From NCBI RefSeq assembly GCF_030936135.1, contig NC_082600.1, positions 27,287,943 to 27,351,942 of the forward strand: DNA of 64,000 nt, written 5' to 3'. Position numbers and translations under genes: made by a program. The notes beneath the pieces are model-generated. The model did not search any database and was not told the DNA's origin. It worked only from the letters and a program-made list of their open reading frames with translations. Positions within the stretch are counted from its first letter, which is position 1, and the number at the start of each line of letters is the position of its first letter. This stretch comes from Gavia stellata (taxonomy: Eukaryota > Chordata > Aves > Gaviiformes > Gaviidae). Shown here piece by piece: positions 24,325 through 36,345 of the stretch.

Positions 24325-24945
24325 ACTCCTTTAAAGCGAGGACAAAAAGAATGAGCAGGAGCAGAGCTGGTGGCTCTGTGGGGCCTGGCCTGTAGCCATG
24401 GCCAAGGTGAGATGCTGGGCTGGGTTTGCCCAGAGGCTGCTTGGATCAACTTCCAATAAACGTACCTGCTCTCTGGGGTGTGGGTGAAGGTGAAGGTGGG
24501 AGTTCCTGTGCAGGGCTATGTGAGCTATGTCTGTCTTTCATAGCCTTTGCCATGCCACGGTCGTATCCATCACCGTGTTCTTCTGAGCGCATTTGCAGCT
24601 ACGCTCCGGTGGCTTCCCCGTTAAAGGGCTGTTCCCCTTGGACTTCCCCCACTGTGTGCTGCAGCCGAGGTCCAGTTTCTGTGTACGCTTCCAGCGAGTC
24701 AGTCCCCTGCCACCTCAACAGCAGACTGGAGGTAGAGGAATGTCAAACTTTGGGCTGAATTTTACATCGCAGACTCCGGATCTGCAGTGAAAAGGTTTGT
24801 TACTGCTCCCACCGGGAGAGTCAAGCTCAACTATGGTTGGTCCCTGGGGGCAGTCCCCTTCCATGATATTTTTCTGCAAATCATAAGGTGGGGGGCACTC
24901 TGCTTGTGTCCCTCTCACTCATTACAGAGCCCCATGATTTGTTTC

Positions 24946-25040
24946 AGCTTCTCCATCTGTGTCACAGAGATAAAGCGATTTGCCTATCACTGCAGACCAC
25001 TTGGCGATGGCTGAGTGGAAAGCACTCAAGAACCAGCCCT
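24946..25040 (+). repeat. Possible ancient MIR-type SINE fragment
   Basis: The run gtttcagcttctccatctgt, then agataaagcgatttgcct and later aaagcactcaagaac, is in the same order as the second half of a MIR/core-SINE consensus. Divergence is high, and the call rests on remembered consensus. Confidence 0.3.
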
Positions 25041-25329
25041 CACCTTGCTCCAGCTGTATCATCAGCTCCCTGAAGGAGCTTAGCTGGGGGAGCTGGCCCT
25101 TTCTGCCATCCTTCATCACTTCTGCATCTGCTGGCATGACGCTGATGCTCCCCAGGCACGCTGGAGCTCTGCTGCTCTGACTGCAGGAGAGCAGGAAAAA
25201 TGAAATATGCCTGGGGTGTGAGGGGAGGAGGGAAGGGGCAGGGAGGGAACCAGTGCCTGCTATTTCCACATCTCGGGTCTTTCATCATCATTACAGTTGT
25301 AAAAGACAGTATACAATTTACCGAGCGAT

Positions 25330-25540
25330 AGAATTAAGGAGGAAGCAGAGGGGAGAGGCTGGAAGAAGAAAGCGAGAAGCGGTAGAGAGCAAGAAGTAAG
25401 AGAAATATGGGTGCGGTTTAGGGAACTAAAACAACAAGCACAAGGAAGAACAGTGCCAGACTTCGGAAACAACAGAGGGGAAAGGGAGGGATGGAGAGAC
25501 AGGATCTGGGAGGGCATGGGGGAGAGAGAACAGTTGTCCA
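25330..25540 (+). repeat. Purine-rich tract
   Basis: About 210 bases in which the plus strand is strongly enriched in A and G (runs such as ggaagaagaaagcgagaag and ggggaaagggaggga), broken by few pyrimidines. It is low-complexity and non-coding. Confidence 0.6.
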
Positions 25541-26840
25541 ATAATTAGCTGGAAGAGACGGAAGCTGGCTGCTTCCCTGGCACTCAGGAGTAGTGATGGA
25601 TTATTGATTGAGGGAACCTAATGTATTTCATCCAGCAATATTTCACAGCTGGGAAAGACAGATGATGTTTGGGAGGAGAGGGAGTGGGGACAGTTGGCAG
25701 CCTGCCTTCTGGCTTCAGGTGGCAGCAGTGCTCGTAGGGTTAAATCTGGGTTGCAGAATGCAGGCAGAGAGGACAGGGGTTTAGGAGTCATCCAGCCTGA
25801 TGGGATGGCTTTTAGAAATAAAAATAAAGGAATTAACAGATGCAGAGAAGCACAAGGGACAGAGAAAAATCGTTTGTCTAACATGTGCAGAGCAGGGCTT
25901 CTCACAGAGGTCGAGCAACCACCTAAAGCTTCAGCCTGTGAAAAATGCACTGATGCTTATTTGATGAAGAAGTATTTTTTATTTATATAAGCCTCATGAA
26001 AATGCATACAAAATCACAGCATCCGCAAATACAGGCAGAGAATTTAAGATGCCCACACTGAAATTAAAGTGACCTAAAAGACAGACCCAAGGCACTTTGG
26101 TTCACATTTAGGGGGTCAGAAAACACTATGGTATCTGGGGTTCAGCGCCCTGACTGAGGCGATTTGTTAGCTTTTTGGCCAAGTGTATCTAATCCTGTGA
26201 CTTGATCCCAGCCCTTGGCCTGCTCTCCCGCTGCGGTATGGTGTGGTCATCGCAGAGTTCACCTGGCCAGCTTCTTCCATTTCATTTCTCTGTCTTCCAG
26301 CCTTCGAGCCATTTTCTACTTTCAACAACCCGCAGGCTTTTTATACCAGCCGCTAACATCAGTGCTGCGAGCACTGGCTCTCCCTGCCAGCTGCCTGCTC
26401 GCTGCCAGAAGGGGCTGCGTCTCCAGGCAGGTAACTGCAACCCCTTGGGCAACTTCTCAGGGTGTTCTTTCAATGGCTCAGTGAATTTTGAAGCCCAAAG
26501 TGCCATCAGATGCCAGCGGTAAGTCACAAGCAGCCCATAGGGCTTTGCACAAGTGTGCAACGAAGTGCAGGCTGTGGCGGGGACAGTGGGTCTCGCTGGG
26601 TGAAGTGCAGAACCGGGGCTGGCTTTCTTCAGGAATAGGGTGGCTGCTGGGTGACTCGTGGCATCTTGGGTGCCCTCCTGCCACACGAGCAGAGGCCAAA
26701 GTGCTGTGAAGTGGATGGAGTTGCACATGGCTACTTAGCATTCTGGTCCGAAGTCAGACAGCGTGCTGGAGGAGGGTGGGCAGCAGCTGCCCAGGATGGC
26801 TCCCACATTCACCTGCTGCCCTTATCCTCCTATCTTGCAG

Positions 26841-27017
26841 GCAGCAAGGTCTGCCAGCAGCTGTGGGCTGGATCCAGTCTCCAGGATGCCTCCAGCCCAG
26901 AGGGGTCTTGGGAACCCAAGTACCAGCCCTGCTCCCCAGGCAGATGCTGCAATATCCTGGTGTCAGGGATGCAGCTGAGGTCCTCGGGAGGGTCACCTGT
27001 GACAGCCCCCACACCTG
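26841..27017 (+). other. Exon-like segment with consensus splice sites
   Basis: The segment is preceded by a good acceptor (cttatcctcctatcttgcag) and followed by a good donor (acacctg|gtaagg), and one frame stays open for all 177 bp. Its translation is cysteine- and serine-containing and resembles no protein I know. It could be an exon of an unannotated, possibly non-coding transcript, or chance. Confidence 0.2.
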
Positions 27018-28899
27018 GTAAGGAGCTGGAGTAGCTCGTTCACATGCACATGGTGCTTTCTCCTTTTCACCCCCAGCCTCCAAAAGCAGGGAAGGGCAGA
27101 TGACCACCACTGGACCTTTGGCTGAGAGGAGCTGTTGGCTTCTCCCCCTGTGCAGGACAGGCAGCAGCTGTCCACTCATGGCTGTGCTGCTCTGAGGCTT
27201 TCCTGGGGAGAGGCTTCAGGGGATGGCAGATGGACATGAAACAGGCTGCAATGGCAGGGACGAGCCCTGTGGGGACATCGGGACAAGACTGCCCTGCAAC
27301 CGTGGCACGGCTGTGGGCTGAGCTGCTGGGGATGGCAGACGGGAGAAGCACCTGCAGACAGGAGCAAGCCCGTGTCTGAATGGGTACGTGAAGGAGGCTG
27401 AAGGAAGGAGAGAGGGTGAAGCAAGGGCATTAGCTGGGCACTTCGCAGCAGCTGTAGCTCCATGCTGCCTCCCTCGCCTGCCCTCCTCTGCCTCAGCACT
27501 GGGACCCTTGGAAAGGACAAAGGAGTGAAGCCATGGGGAGCTGGAGGGGGCCCCACCAGCTCCACAGCCCCTCACACCCTGGGAGCTCATGTTCCTGGTG
27601 GGCTCCAGCACCAGGTTGTCCCACTCTCGGACCTGGCCTTAAATTGGTGGCGTTCCTCAGCCTCTGCAACGAGGCACTTTTCCTGACTGTGGTCCTTCCC
27701 GCTGGCTTTTTATACAACTGTTAATGAATTTCAGGTTTTGTCCCTTGTAGAGCCTGGATTAAACAGAATTTTAATGAGTATTAAGAGTAATACCTTTAAT
27801 TGAAAGATAGCCTGTGTCTGAGGTGAAATCTTGGCTCCGCAGGAGTCAGTGAGAAGCTTGCCAATAACTTGCTCGAGCCAGGTTTGTACCCATTAGCATT
27901 CCGGGCAATTTCAGGGGTCTAGCTTTTTCACAGGTTTAAAGAGAAAATGCCACAATTTGTTGTAATAACCCAGCTCCCTTTAATGACCAAATTAAAGGAG
28001 GTTGGTGCAGAGCGGGAGGGAAAAATGGGATGGCAAAGAGAATGCTAAAAACCTACTGTACCAGTGGGTCCTATGATGCTCCTCTCCCTGCATCCCAAGC
28101 TTGAAGCCAGTGTGAGCACCTTCATCCAGCCTCCATCGCTTGCCCTGCACACCCAGCCCATGTCCAAGAGTTACCAATCTGTTGTGCCTGGCTTCCCTAG
28201 GGTCTGGCTTGCTCCACTGCATGGACAACCCTAGCTCTAACCTGGGTACTGGTCAAAGTCATGTCTTGACAGCCCCTGCTCTACAGCCCCTAGCCATGCT
28301 CCTTTATCTCTGCTTCCTGCAGCCCATGCCCAATGGCACCTCTTCTGTCACCACGACATGGCATCGATAACTCTCTCTCCATTGCCTTCTTCTTGAATCA
28401 GGTTTAAACTTCTCATCCTCACCTCCCCAACTTTATCCTTCCTCTCTTTTCTGTTTAGCTTCTGATTGCCCTTCCTGATCTCCTGACTGCTTTAGCTCTG
28501 AGCATTCCTGAAGGCACTTCTTCTGCAGCTGGCTTTGTGCCATTATGTGCAGCATCCCAGATATGCACCCCACATTTCCCTCTTTTGTGTCTATGCAGTA
28601 CCTGCTACCACCATATTGCCTGTCACTGGCACCTCTATGTGTTTGAAAATGGTATTTACTGAAGTCCACAATGAGGCCAGGTGAGACACAAGAATAATAC
28701 CAACTGTGCAGCATCTTCCAGGCCCAGACCTTCTTGCTCTATAGTAGCACTGCTGAAGGAACAGAGTAGACTAAGGTGAGGACAGAGGTTTGACAAGAAG
28801 ATTTGGCTGGCAGTTCCTGTGCAGATGGAGAACAGGACTTTAGGGCATCCACAATAAACATTGGCAAAAGCTTTAAGGACTGGTAAAGCCAAGTCAGTC

Positions 28900-29070
28900 A
28901 ATCCACTGCTTTAAAGGCAGCAGAAGCGAAGATGATATGATCAATGCAGCTCCAGCCAGCAAGCCAGCGTGCTGCTGCTTCCAGAACAACCTGCAAGGCA
29001 CGATGGAGAAGTCCTGTGGAGAGGGAATTACAATAATTGAACCAAATGGCCATGTGGGTGTTTACTGCTC
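28900..29070 (-). mobile_element. Decayed LINE reverse-transcriptase C-terminal region
   Basis: On the minus strand, from about 29,065 to 28,920, the translation contains NYCNSL, then a GL, an ALQ-V, an AAARW and a DHI block with the spacing found in the C-terminal part of L2/CR1/Jockey-type LINE proteins (the YCNSL...LQ-VQNAAAR...DHI region). Stops follow on the 3' side. The element is old and truncated; how far it extends to either side I cannot tell. Confidence 0.5.
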
Positions 29071-32000
29071 TTGCAAGGTCATCAGGGGATGCAGTAAATC
29101 AGGGTAAAGCCTGTGAAATTGTGCAACTGGGGGGAAAAAAACAGAATACTCTTTGGTACCCCACCTCCACGGTTTCCAGGGCCGGCAGAGCTGCTGCAGG
29201 ACCCCATGCTTCAAAAGCATACTGGTGTGGCATGCAGAGCAGGGGAGCGATACCAAGCTGTGAAGAGCCTGATCGGAGCAACTTTGCAACGTTGGCATCT
29301 CGGTCTGGAGCAGGGGGTTGCTTTTAAAAATACAGGACCTTCAGACAGCTGTGAGATGCTAAGGTTGGGAACGATGTCTGGCCACATGTCCTGGACGTGC
29401 TGCTGTGAGGTGACCCTGGCAGGGACAGCTCAATCCAGAAGCTATGTAGTTATTTTGGTCTTCAGACCTTACCTGCTCAGGCCCAGAGCTGAGTTTCTGT
29501 GGTCTCACGGGTTGTGGATGAGGACAGCATGCTCAGTGATGGTACATCATGGACCAGGTGTTACCTCCTGCACCCTAAACCGTGGGGAGACCTAGGCACT
29601 TCCCTCTGTTGTCCCTCTCTGCCCTGCTCTGGAAGTCTCCACAGCCAGCACATGAAACCTGCCTCCTCCACATCCCAAAACCTCCCGTCTGCCCTGCAGA
29701 CAGGGCTGGGCACATGGATCCTTCCCGGTTGGTGGAGGAAAAGGGCAAGCAGTCAGGCAGGCCCCTTCAGGACAGCCGTGATGCTCTTTGTGCTGATGGG
29801 TTTGGCATGCGGCGTTAGAAACGCATCGATGGCTTTCGAAGAGCCAGAGGGGCTTGTAAAACGTTTTTATTTTGTATTCTCACCTTTTAGAAATGAGCTT
29901 TTGAGTTTGCATCTTTAAATGTCTCTCAGATAACAGTATCTCAAGTCAATTGATTATGGCAGAGTCCCTCCAAACTATTACCGTTTATGTCATAGCCTGG
30001 CACACTCAACAACTGAAATACTTTCCTGTTTATAAATGATCTCTAGTCTGGGGTTGAGGCAGTTATTGGTACAGCTAAATCTACAACCCTGAGAAGGGAC
30101 TCAAATGAAAAACAAGCAGCTGCACAGACTTCATGCACATTTGGCTGTTACAGCCAAGTATCCACAAGAAAACAACTATATCGGCTACTTCTCCTTAGAT
30201 TAAAGCTCCCCACCACGGCTGGCCTGCCTGCCTGTGAAAGTACCTCAGAGCTAGTCTGAGTCAGCGTGGTACCAAAATGGTTGCAGATGCTGTCCTTGTC
30301 ACAGGTCCAGCTAGGGGATTGTTCTGGGGTTGAAGAGGCAAAGTTGAATGGGCAATTTATACGAACACTGTTTTCCTCTGAACCCCATTGCTACTGTATT
30401 TTTGTCTCTACCTCCAGGCAATCTCACCTCCCAAGGTTTGTTAGACTCTTCTTCCTGTTAGTCTAGCCCCTACAAGGTATTTCAGCAGCTGGTGTGAATG
30501 ATTATTGGCCTGCTATGGATTTCAGATGATGCATCAGTGCTACCCTTGATAGTGCTTGCTCTTCAGCAGGGAGAGCACTGTCCTTGCCTGCTGCAATAAC
30601 TGAGAGGGAGCTTCAATTATAAGCACTTATTTTTGATAGTTCATCACTTCCCATACAAATAGTACCCTCTGAGATGCATTTTCTCTTGCTTCCTTCAGCC
30701 CATAGGTGGTATATTTTGTAAAGTTTGATAAAAGTCTATTTGACTGGTCTGTGTTATTCAGAAAGGTGGGGGGTAAAGTGGTTTTAGCACTATGGGTATC
30801 TTCCAAGTTGTGTTTTTTCTCTTCCTGCAGTTTGATACGGTAACTCCAGCATATCCCTCAGCTGCTCTGCTCGCACCCAGGTCCAACACTGTCATTATGC
30901 TGGAGGACAATTTGGTTACGAAGAGCGGTTTTAACCTGATGGCACAAGCTTTAGCAGAGCCCAGAGCCTGGAGAAGCCGTTGCCCTGAGAACATGAGACT
31001 CCTTGGATGCCCATAGGAAGTCACTCTTGCTATAAGTGTATGTGCTGCTGCTCTGCACCAGGGCTTCCCACCCATCTCATGGGCCGAGCCCTCCAGAGCC
31101 TTATCACGAGGCAGGTCTGAACAGGAGGGGTGTTTCCCAGCCACACAGAGATGTTTGCACAACCTCTTGCGGTACCCAGCCTGTGACCTTCTGCAGGCTC
31201 CAGCACTATCTGTAGCAAGCCATCCCACCTACCACCCGCTTTAGGGACTGCTCACTGCAATTCCCCAGGAAGGGCTCCAGTCCTGAATGGGTGAAGTAGC
31301 TTTACCTGCACTGAAATAAGGCAACCATGGCCAACAAGTGACATCGGTTGCACGTCAAAGGCCATGGTGGTCCTTTGGGAGGTGGAGTTACACTACCACA
31401 AACCACAGCTGTGGCGCAGAAGCCTGAAACCATCCCCCTGGCAGCTCAGCGCATCTTGGCTCATATCCCAGAGCTGCATCTCTCACATTTGTCCTTATGA
31501 CAGGTTGTTCCTGGGGGTGTCCTCACCTTCACCTCCTGTGTCCTGGTGATTTCCTCCTGCTGCTCATCAATTTTCCATATAATCTAAGCATTTTGCCATG
31601 GGAGCAGAGGCAATAGCCCATGAGCACAGCCTTGGGTGGGCTTGCTGCCCTCCAGCCCCACCCCCAGCAGACTGAAAGCAAACCCCAAAGTAGCCTGACC
31701 CAGCTCACGAGGCAGCAGCAAAGCTTAGATGCTGGAGAAGGCTGACCAGGAGCAATGGTCTGAGCCCACAAGAGCTGCAGCTGCTGCCCTCAAAAAATTG
31801 AGGTTGTCCTTAATTAGTTGCCACTAATTCATTCCCTGACTCCCCCCGCCTTTCTCCCTCCCTGACTCGTCCATCTTTCTATTGCATCTCTTGCCGCCGT
31901 TTCCCCTCGACCTCTTGTCACCCCAATCTCCTCCAGCCTCCAGGCCCCCGTTTTGCAGGGTGCAGGGTCAGTGCTACCTTCGGTCCATGGCAAGTACGGG

Positions 32001-32396
32001 CAAACCAAGAGGCTTGGTGGGGCACCGGCTGATCTGGGTGAGGCTCGTTGAGTGGCCTGGGCTGCAGGAGCTGGCGTCCGTGGCTTGCTAGCGGGGATTT
32101 ATACGGATCAAAAGATTTGTTGGGAGGGTGCTGAGGGGGCCATAGCGTTATTGAAAAGGAATCCAAGGTCTTTCTGTGGAGAGACAAAAATGGAAATTTT
32201 GACCTTGTCTGAAGATCAGAAATGGGCTGAAGAGCCGCGTTTGACATTAATGGGCTGAGAGCAGAAGAAGGGCCTCTCTGGAGGTGCCTGCCCTCAGTTT
32301 ATCCGTTTTCTCCCTATTAAAACCATGGCACTCCCTGGGGACAGCAGCTCCAAAGCCCATCTCATTTTGTCATAGGAGTTAAGTGTTTGATCTGAG
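29071..32396. other. Intergenic, no recognised gene
   Basis: No known gene on either strand. One exon-like frame with a strong acceptor lies at 30,831-31,016 and is listed separately. The rest shows only short chance frames. Confidence 0.5.
30831..31016 (+). other. Orphan open frame behind a strong splice acceptor
   Basis: A long pyrimidine tract ending in cag (about 30,811-30,830) leads into a frame that stays open for 61 codons and ends in TAG. The composition is protein-like (mixed hydrophobic and charged residues, with a DNLVTKSGF stretch), but I do not recognise the family. It could be a terminal exon of an unknown transcript or a coincidence. Confidence 0.2.
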
Positions 32397-32500
32397 AATT
32401 ATTATTATTATGATTATTATTTAATATTTGACAGCTGATAATACCTTTGGCACTCAGCCAGAGCATACAGGCCAGACAAATCCCTGGCCCCAGACTTTAG
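32397..32500 (-). mobile_element. Ancient amniote SINE/LINE 3' tail
   Basis: An ATT-rich tail (attattattattatgattattatt) is followed by a stretch ending in catacaggccagacaaatccctggccccag. In reverse complement this follows the order GGC-AGGGA...TGT--GTA...then an AAT-rich tail, which is the 3' end pattern of old amniote MIR/L3-type elements. The same pattern occurs in the other orientation at 54,341-54,426. Confidence 0.45.
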
Positions 32501-35006
32501 GACCACGACTGCAGCTTCCAGTTAGGCACAGGACACCGGAATGCTGCTCTTAATGAAAAAAGATGTGACGCATATGTGGTATGAGTCATTATAATGTTAA
32601 CTACTGTTACTTCAAGCCCAGACATCGCCAGGATTGCTTTCCTCCCCAAAGATGATTCATGTGCCTCATGCGTGACAGTTCAGCCATTTTTTTGCTTATT
32701 CAAGTGAATTTCAATATTTTTTAAGTGTTTTGGGGGGCAAAGCCCTTCTGTTCCTGTTTGCCGAGCTGAATTTCCTTAAAATGCTCACAGCCGGTTTCCC
32801 CAGAGGCTTGATACCAGGAAAGAGGAAAAAAGGAGAAGCCCCAAGATCGGCAGGTCTGCGTGCACAGAGGTTTGCAATGGGAAGCTCTCCTGGCACAAAG
32901 TCTGCTCCCCACCCCAGCCATGAAGTGGAGGTTGCCCCATGCAGCCAGCTGCCCGTGAGCCGAGCACAAGCCCTTGCAAGAGCCCTTGCTGGAGGATCTG
33001 CAGGAGGCTGCGGGATCCTGCAGACAGGGATGCAGCCCACCGCTTCCCCTCTTCTGAGCCAGCAAGGGACTGAGCACAAATGGGGAAGGTCCCTGTGGTG
33101 CTTACACAGCTGCTCCTTGATATCTTCTCCCTCACCCTGCTGCCTGCCTTTCATCTCGGGCTTCGGCAGTGTTGTACAGCTTCGTGCCTCCTGCCAATAG
33201 CTGAGTGAGGAGCTCCCCAGGGCTCAGTCTGCCAGTCTCTAAAGATGCTTTATTCACCAATCAGTCAGTGGGGACCTGCTTTCAAGCAGGTGACTGTCAC
33301 CGCAGGTAGTCACTGTCTTTGCTGGGGTTGGACTTAAACCCTCGTCAGTCGTACTGCAGCACAGAGGCAGCGTGAGAGCCCCCAGCCGCTGTGGCTGCCC
33401 GTGCCCCACATGCACAGGTTGGGACCTGTCCTCGCTCAACACGACCTTTTTAGGCAGAGTAGGACAACTCTGAAAAATGAGAAGGAACAGAAAAAAAGTA
33501 GATGAACCTTTGAGGAAATGAAGCATCACAGATCAGGACCTTGTGGGATTACAGGATTTAACCCTGTTGGCTCAAAGCCAGCTGTGGGACATGGGGAGTT
33601 TGATCTCTGTCTTCTCCTCTCAAAACACAGCTCAATCCTGCTATTTTCTTCTTGCTCTCCAAGCCCCTGGGGACTAGCGGCAGCAGTCTGTACCAGCAGC
33701 AGAACCAGCCCTGGTAGCAGGAAGGCTGAATCATGTCATGACTGTCAGCCATTGACCTCACTTCCATCCTGATCTGAGCTGGACAATGTTTGCCAGGGAA
33801 GCATGTGTCACGGGTTTCTATTCTTGGGAAGAATTATGTCAAAGTGAAGTCTTCAGTTTGTGCCCTAAATTCAACTTAATAAGATGTATAAGTGCACAGA
33901 CAGGTCTCAAATAGCCTTAACTCTGCCCTGGCCCAAACATCTACAGTTTTTACAGCTGAAGGCCACTGAGCTTTTTTGGTACAAGCTACATGGGACTACA
34001 GGCTTGGGGTTGTGTGGGTTTTTCCCCTTAATTTGCTTCATAACTCTGAGTTTCACCTTCACAGCAATCTCAGCTGTGCCATTCAGTGACACCATTCAAA
34101 CACCACATGGTTGCAGAATCACAGCGCATCATGCTCGAAGGACATTACCGAGGTCACCCATGGCAGGCAGGTAGCCCCAGCTCAGCTTTTGTTTTTTTAT
34201 GAGACTGTTATATTTCATGGCCAGATATACCACAAGGCTTTGGCTGTGGGCGAAAGCAGCCAAAGCATATGGACCAGCTATTCTGGGCTTATAGCTGCTT
34301 TGCTTTGCCAGAGCAATGCAAAGCAGCTAGACAGCACACAGGGTTCCCTTCCCTATCCCGCTTATCCTCCAGATGTCCACTATTTGCCTGAACACATCGC
34401 CTACATGATGTGCATGCACCCTTACACACACCCCACCTCCTTCCACCCTCCTCGCCCCCCTTCACAACCTTGTACATTCCGCACTGTTCCCCTGCTCTCC
34501 CAGCCTACACCTCAGCTGGTTGTGGTCCAGGAGCACCAGCTGTGAAGAGGATGTTTGGAATTCATGGAGGTCTCTTGCCCTCATGAGGACTTGCCCTTTT
34601 CCATAATGACCTCTGTGTCCTGTTGTCCCAAGTGGGATGGGCGTCCAAGCGACTCTCCAGGAGGATGGGAGTTTCCCACACCATGAGGAGCTAGAGATGC
34701 TGCCACACACATTAAGCATTCAACAAGGCTCCCTAGGTGAGCTGAGGAAAAGGTACCACTGAATGGCTATTCACAGCATGTTAATTGAGAGCTTAATTAC
34801 TGCAGAATTCAGGTACTCTGAATAGCTTTCCAAAGGTACTTGCTTTCCCCCATCCATCATCTGCCGAAGAAAAATGCCCAGCACTAGGCAGCCTAAATAC
34901 TGCGCCAGCACCGCTGACAAGGGGTAGGAAGAAGAAAGTCCCGCTCTGAAATGGCTCCATGAGACACTGTCGGGGCTGCGGGCAATGGGGGACAAAGAGG
35001 AGGTAA
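32501..35006. other. Intergenic, no recognised gene
   Basis: Only chance frames were seen. The GC-rich part at 32.7-33.2 kb shows overlapping open frames on both strands, a usual sign of low stop density and not of genes. Confidence 0.5.
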
Positions 35007-35556
35007 GAATCACAGAATCATTAAGGTTGCAAAAGACCTGTAAGATCATCAAGTCCAACCATCAACCCAACACCACCATGCCCACTAAACCATGTCCCGC
35101 AATGCCACGTCCACATGTTCCTTGAACACCTCCAGTGAGGGTGACTCCACCACTTCCCTGGGCAGCCTGGTCCAGTGCTTCACCACTCTCTCAGTAAAGA
35201 ATTTTTTCCTAATATCCAGTCTAACCCCCCCCAGTGCAACTTGAGGCCATTTCCTCTTGTCCTGTCACTCGTCACTTGGGAGAAGAGACCAACACCCACC
35301 TCTCTGCAACCCCCTTTCAGGTAATTGTAGAGAGTGATGAGGTCTCCCCTCAGCCTCCTCTTCTCCAGACTGAACAACCCCAGTTCCCTCAGCCGCTCCT
35401 CATAAGACTTGTGCTCCAGACCCCTCACCAGCTTCATTGCCCTTCTCTGGACACGCTGCAGCACCAGGACACTTGATCCCCTCATCCAGATCGTCGATAA
35501 ATATAGTAAACAAGACCGGCCCCAAAACTGAGCCCTGGGGGACTTCCCCATGGATT
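35007..35556 (-). mobile_element. CR1 LINE, 5'-truncated with an internal deletion
   Basis: The plus strand begins gaatcacagaatcattaagg, the reverse complement of the typical avian CR1 3' end. Reading the minus strand, a frame down to 35,180 codes the familiar CR1 reverse-transcriptase tail (blocks [35 protein letters not shown]). At about 35,462-35,470 the sequence jumps from the block encoding that tail to a block (gatcccctcatccagatcg ... gagccctgggggac) that in longer CR1 copies lies several hundred bases further along, so the copy carries an internal deletion or joins two fragments. No target-site duplication was identified. Confidence 0.9.
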
Positions 35557-36059
35557 TCTCTTTGCTGAAGCATTTTAGTCTTCAGCCTCCTCAGACGCCG
35601 ATGCTTACTGAAAAGGAGGAAAATTATACTAATCCCAGAAGGATCCTATTCAAATATATCGCAGACATGGGCTTCTCGGGAGCTTTAACTACACGGGAAG
35701 TTGGAGACATCTGTGTTATCAGGTGCTAATCGTATCAGAGGCGTGACAAAATCTGATGCTGAGTGCTATGTTTCATAAGGGACCTGCAGCTTACGCCTTG
35801 CTTACTGCTGCCTCCTAAACAGCCAGATTTCCTCGTAAATGCTCAGACACTTCATTCTGCAGTTTAGGGCTCAGTGCTTCACTTTTACAGAAGACTTCAT
35901 TTTTTTTAACTCTATTTTTCACAATAAATTATCTGAATCTGTCTTCTAATTGAAAAACCTCAACTTATCCGTAACAGCTGAGTCACTACCAACATGGTAC
36001 TGTAATATTTTTATTATTTTCTGTATCCCTCTATGAAAGCAATCTGACAGCATGTTGGG

Positions 36060-36345
36060 GTTTTTTTCCTCACCACTGTACATTAACCAGATGGTTTTCA
36101 CTCTATTGTCCACAGATACTCCCACATCTTTTTTTTCCCTTCATGCTTCCAGTTAATTTAGAAATCACTAGTGATTATGAAGAGTTGAAGTTGTTCCTTC
36201 CAATATGCTTTACCTTCTCCTTGTCCACGCTTAATTTCTTCTCCCATCATGCTGCCCAATTAATTAGCTTTGGCTGATCCCTCTGAAGCTCCTCTCTCAT
36301 CTCTAGATTCCACTAACCTACCATTTTTAATAGCTGTAAATATAA
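36060..36345 (-). mobile_element. Old CR1/L3-like LINE relic
   Basis: On the plus strand the order gttgttccttccaatatgc, ccttctccttgtccacgc, ttaatttcttctcccatcatg, gcccaattaattagctttgg, tgatccctctgaagctcctc corresponds block by block to the reverse complement of ancient amniote CR1/L3 elements (the region coding for the HLGVLVD-like part of the protein and beyond). It is far more diverged than the neighbouring CR1 copy, so it is an older insertion. Confidence 0.65.

Larger units (their letters stand above)
24330..28890. other. Intergenic, no recognised gene
   Basis: No known gene. It holds a possible MIR-like fragment (24,946-25,040), a purine-rich tract (25,330-25,540), one exon-like segment with good splice sites (26,841-27,017) and an AT-rich TAAT-containing block at 27,715-27,800. 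Confidence 0.45.

Noticed and set aside
34110-34165. CR1-like 3' end (agaatcacag...)
   Set aside because: Only the first ten or so bases match well and the following blocks diverge, so it is too weak to call.
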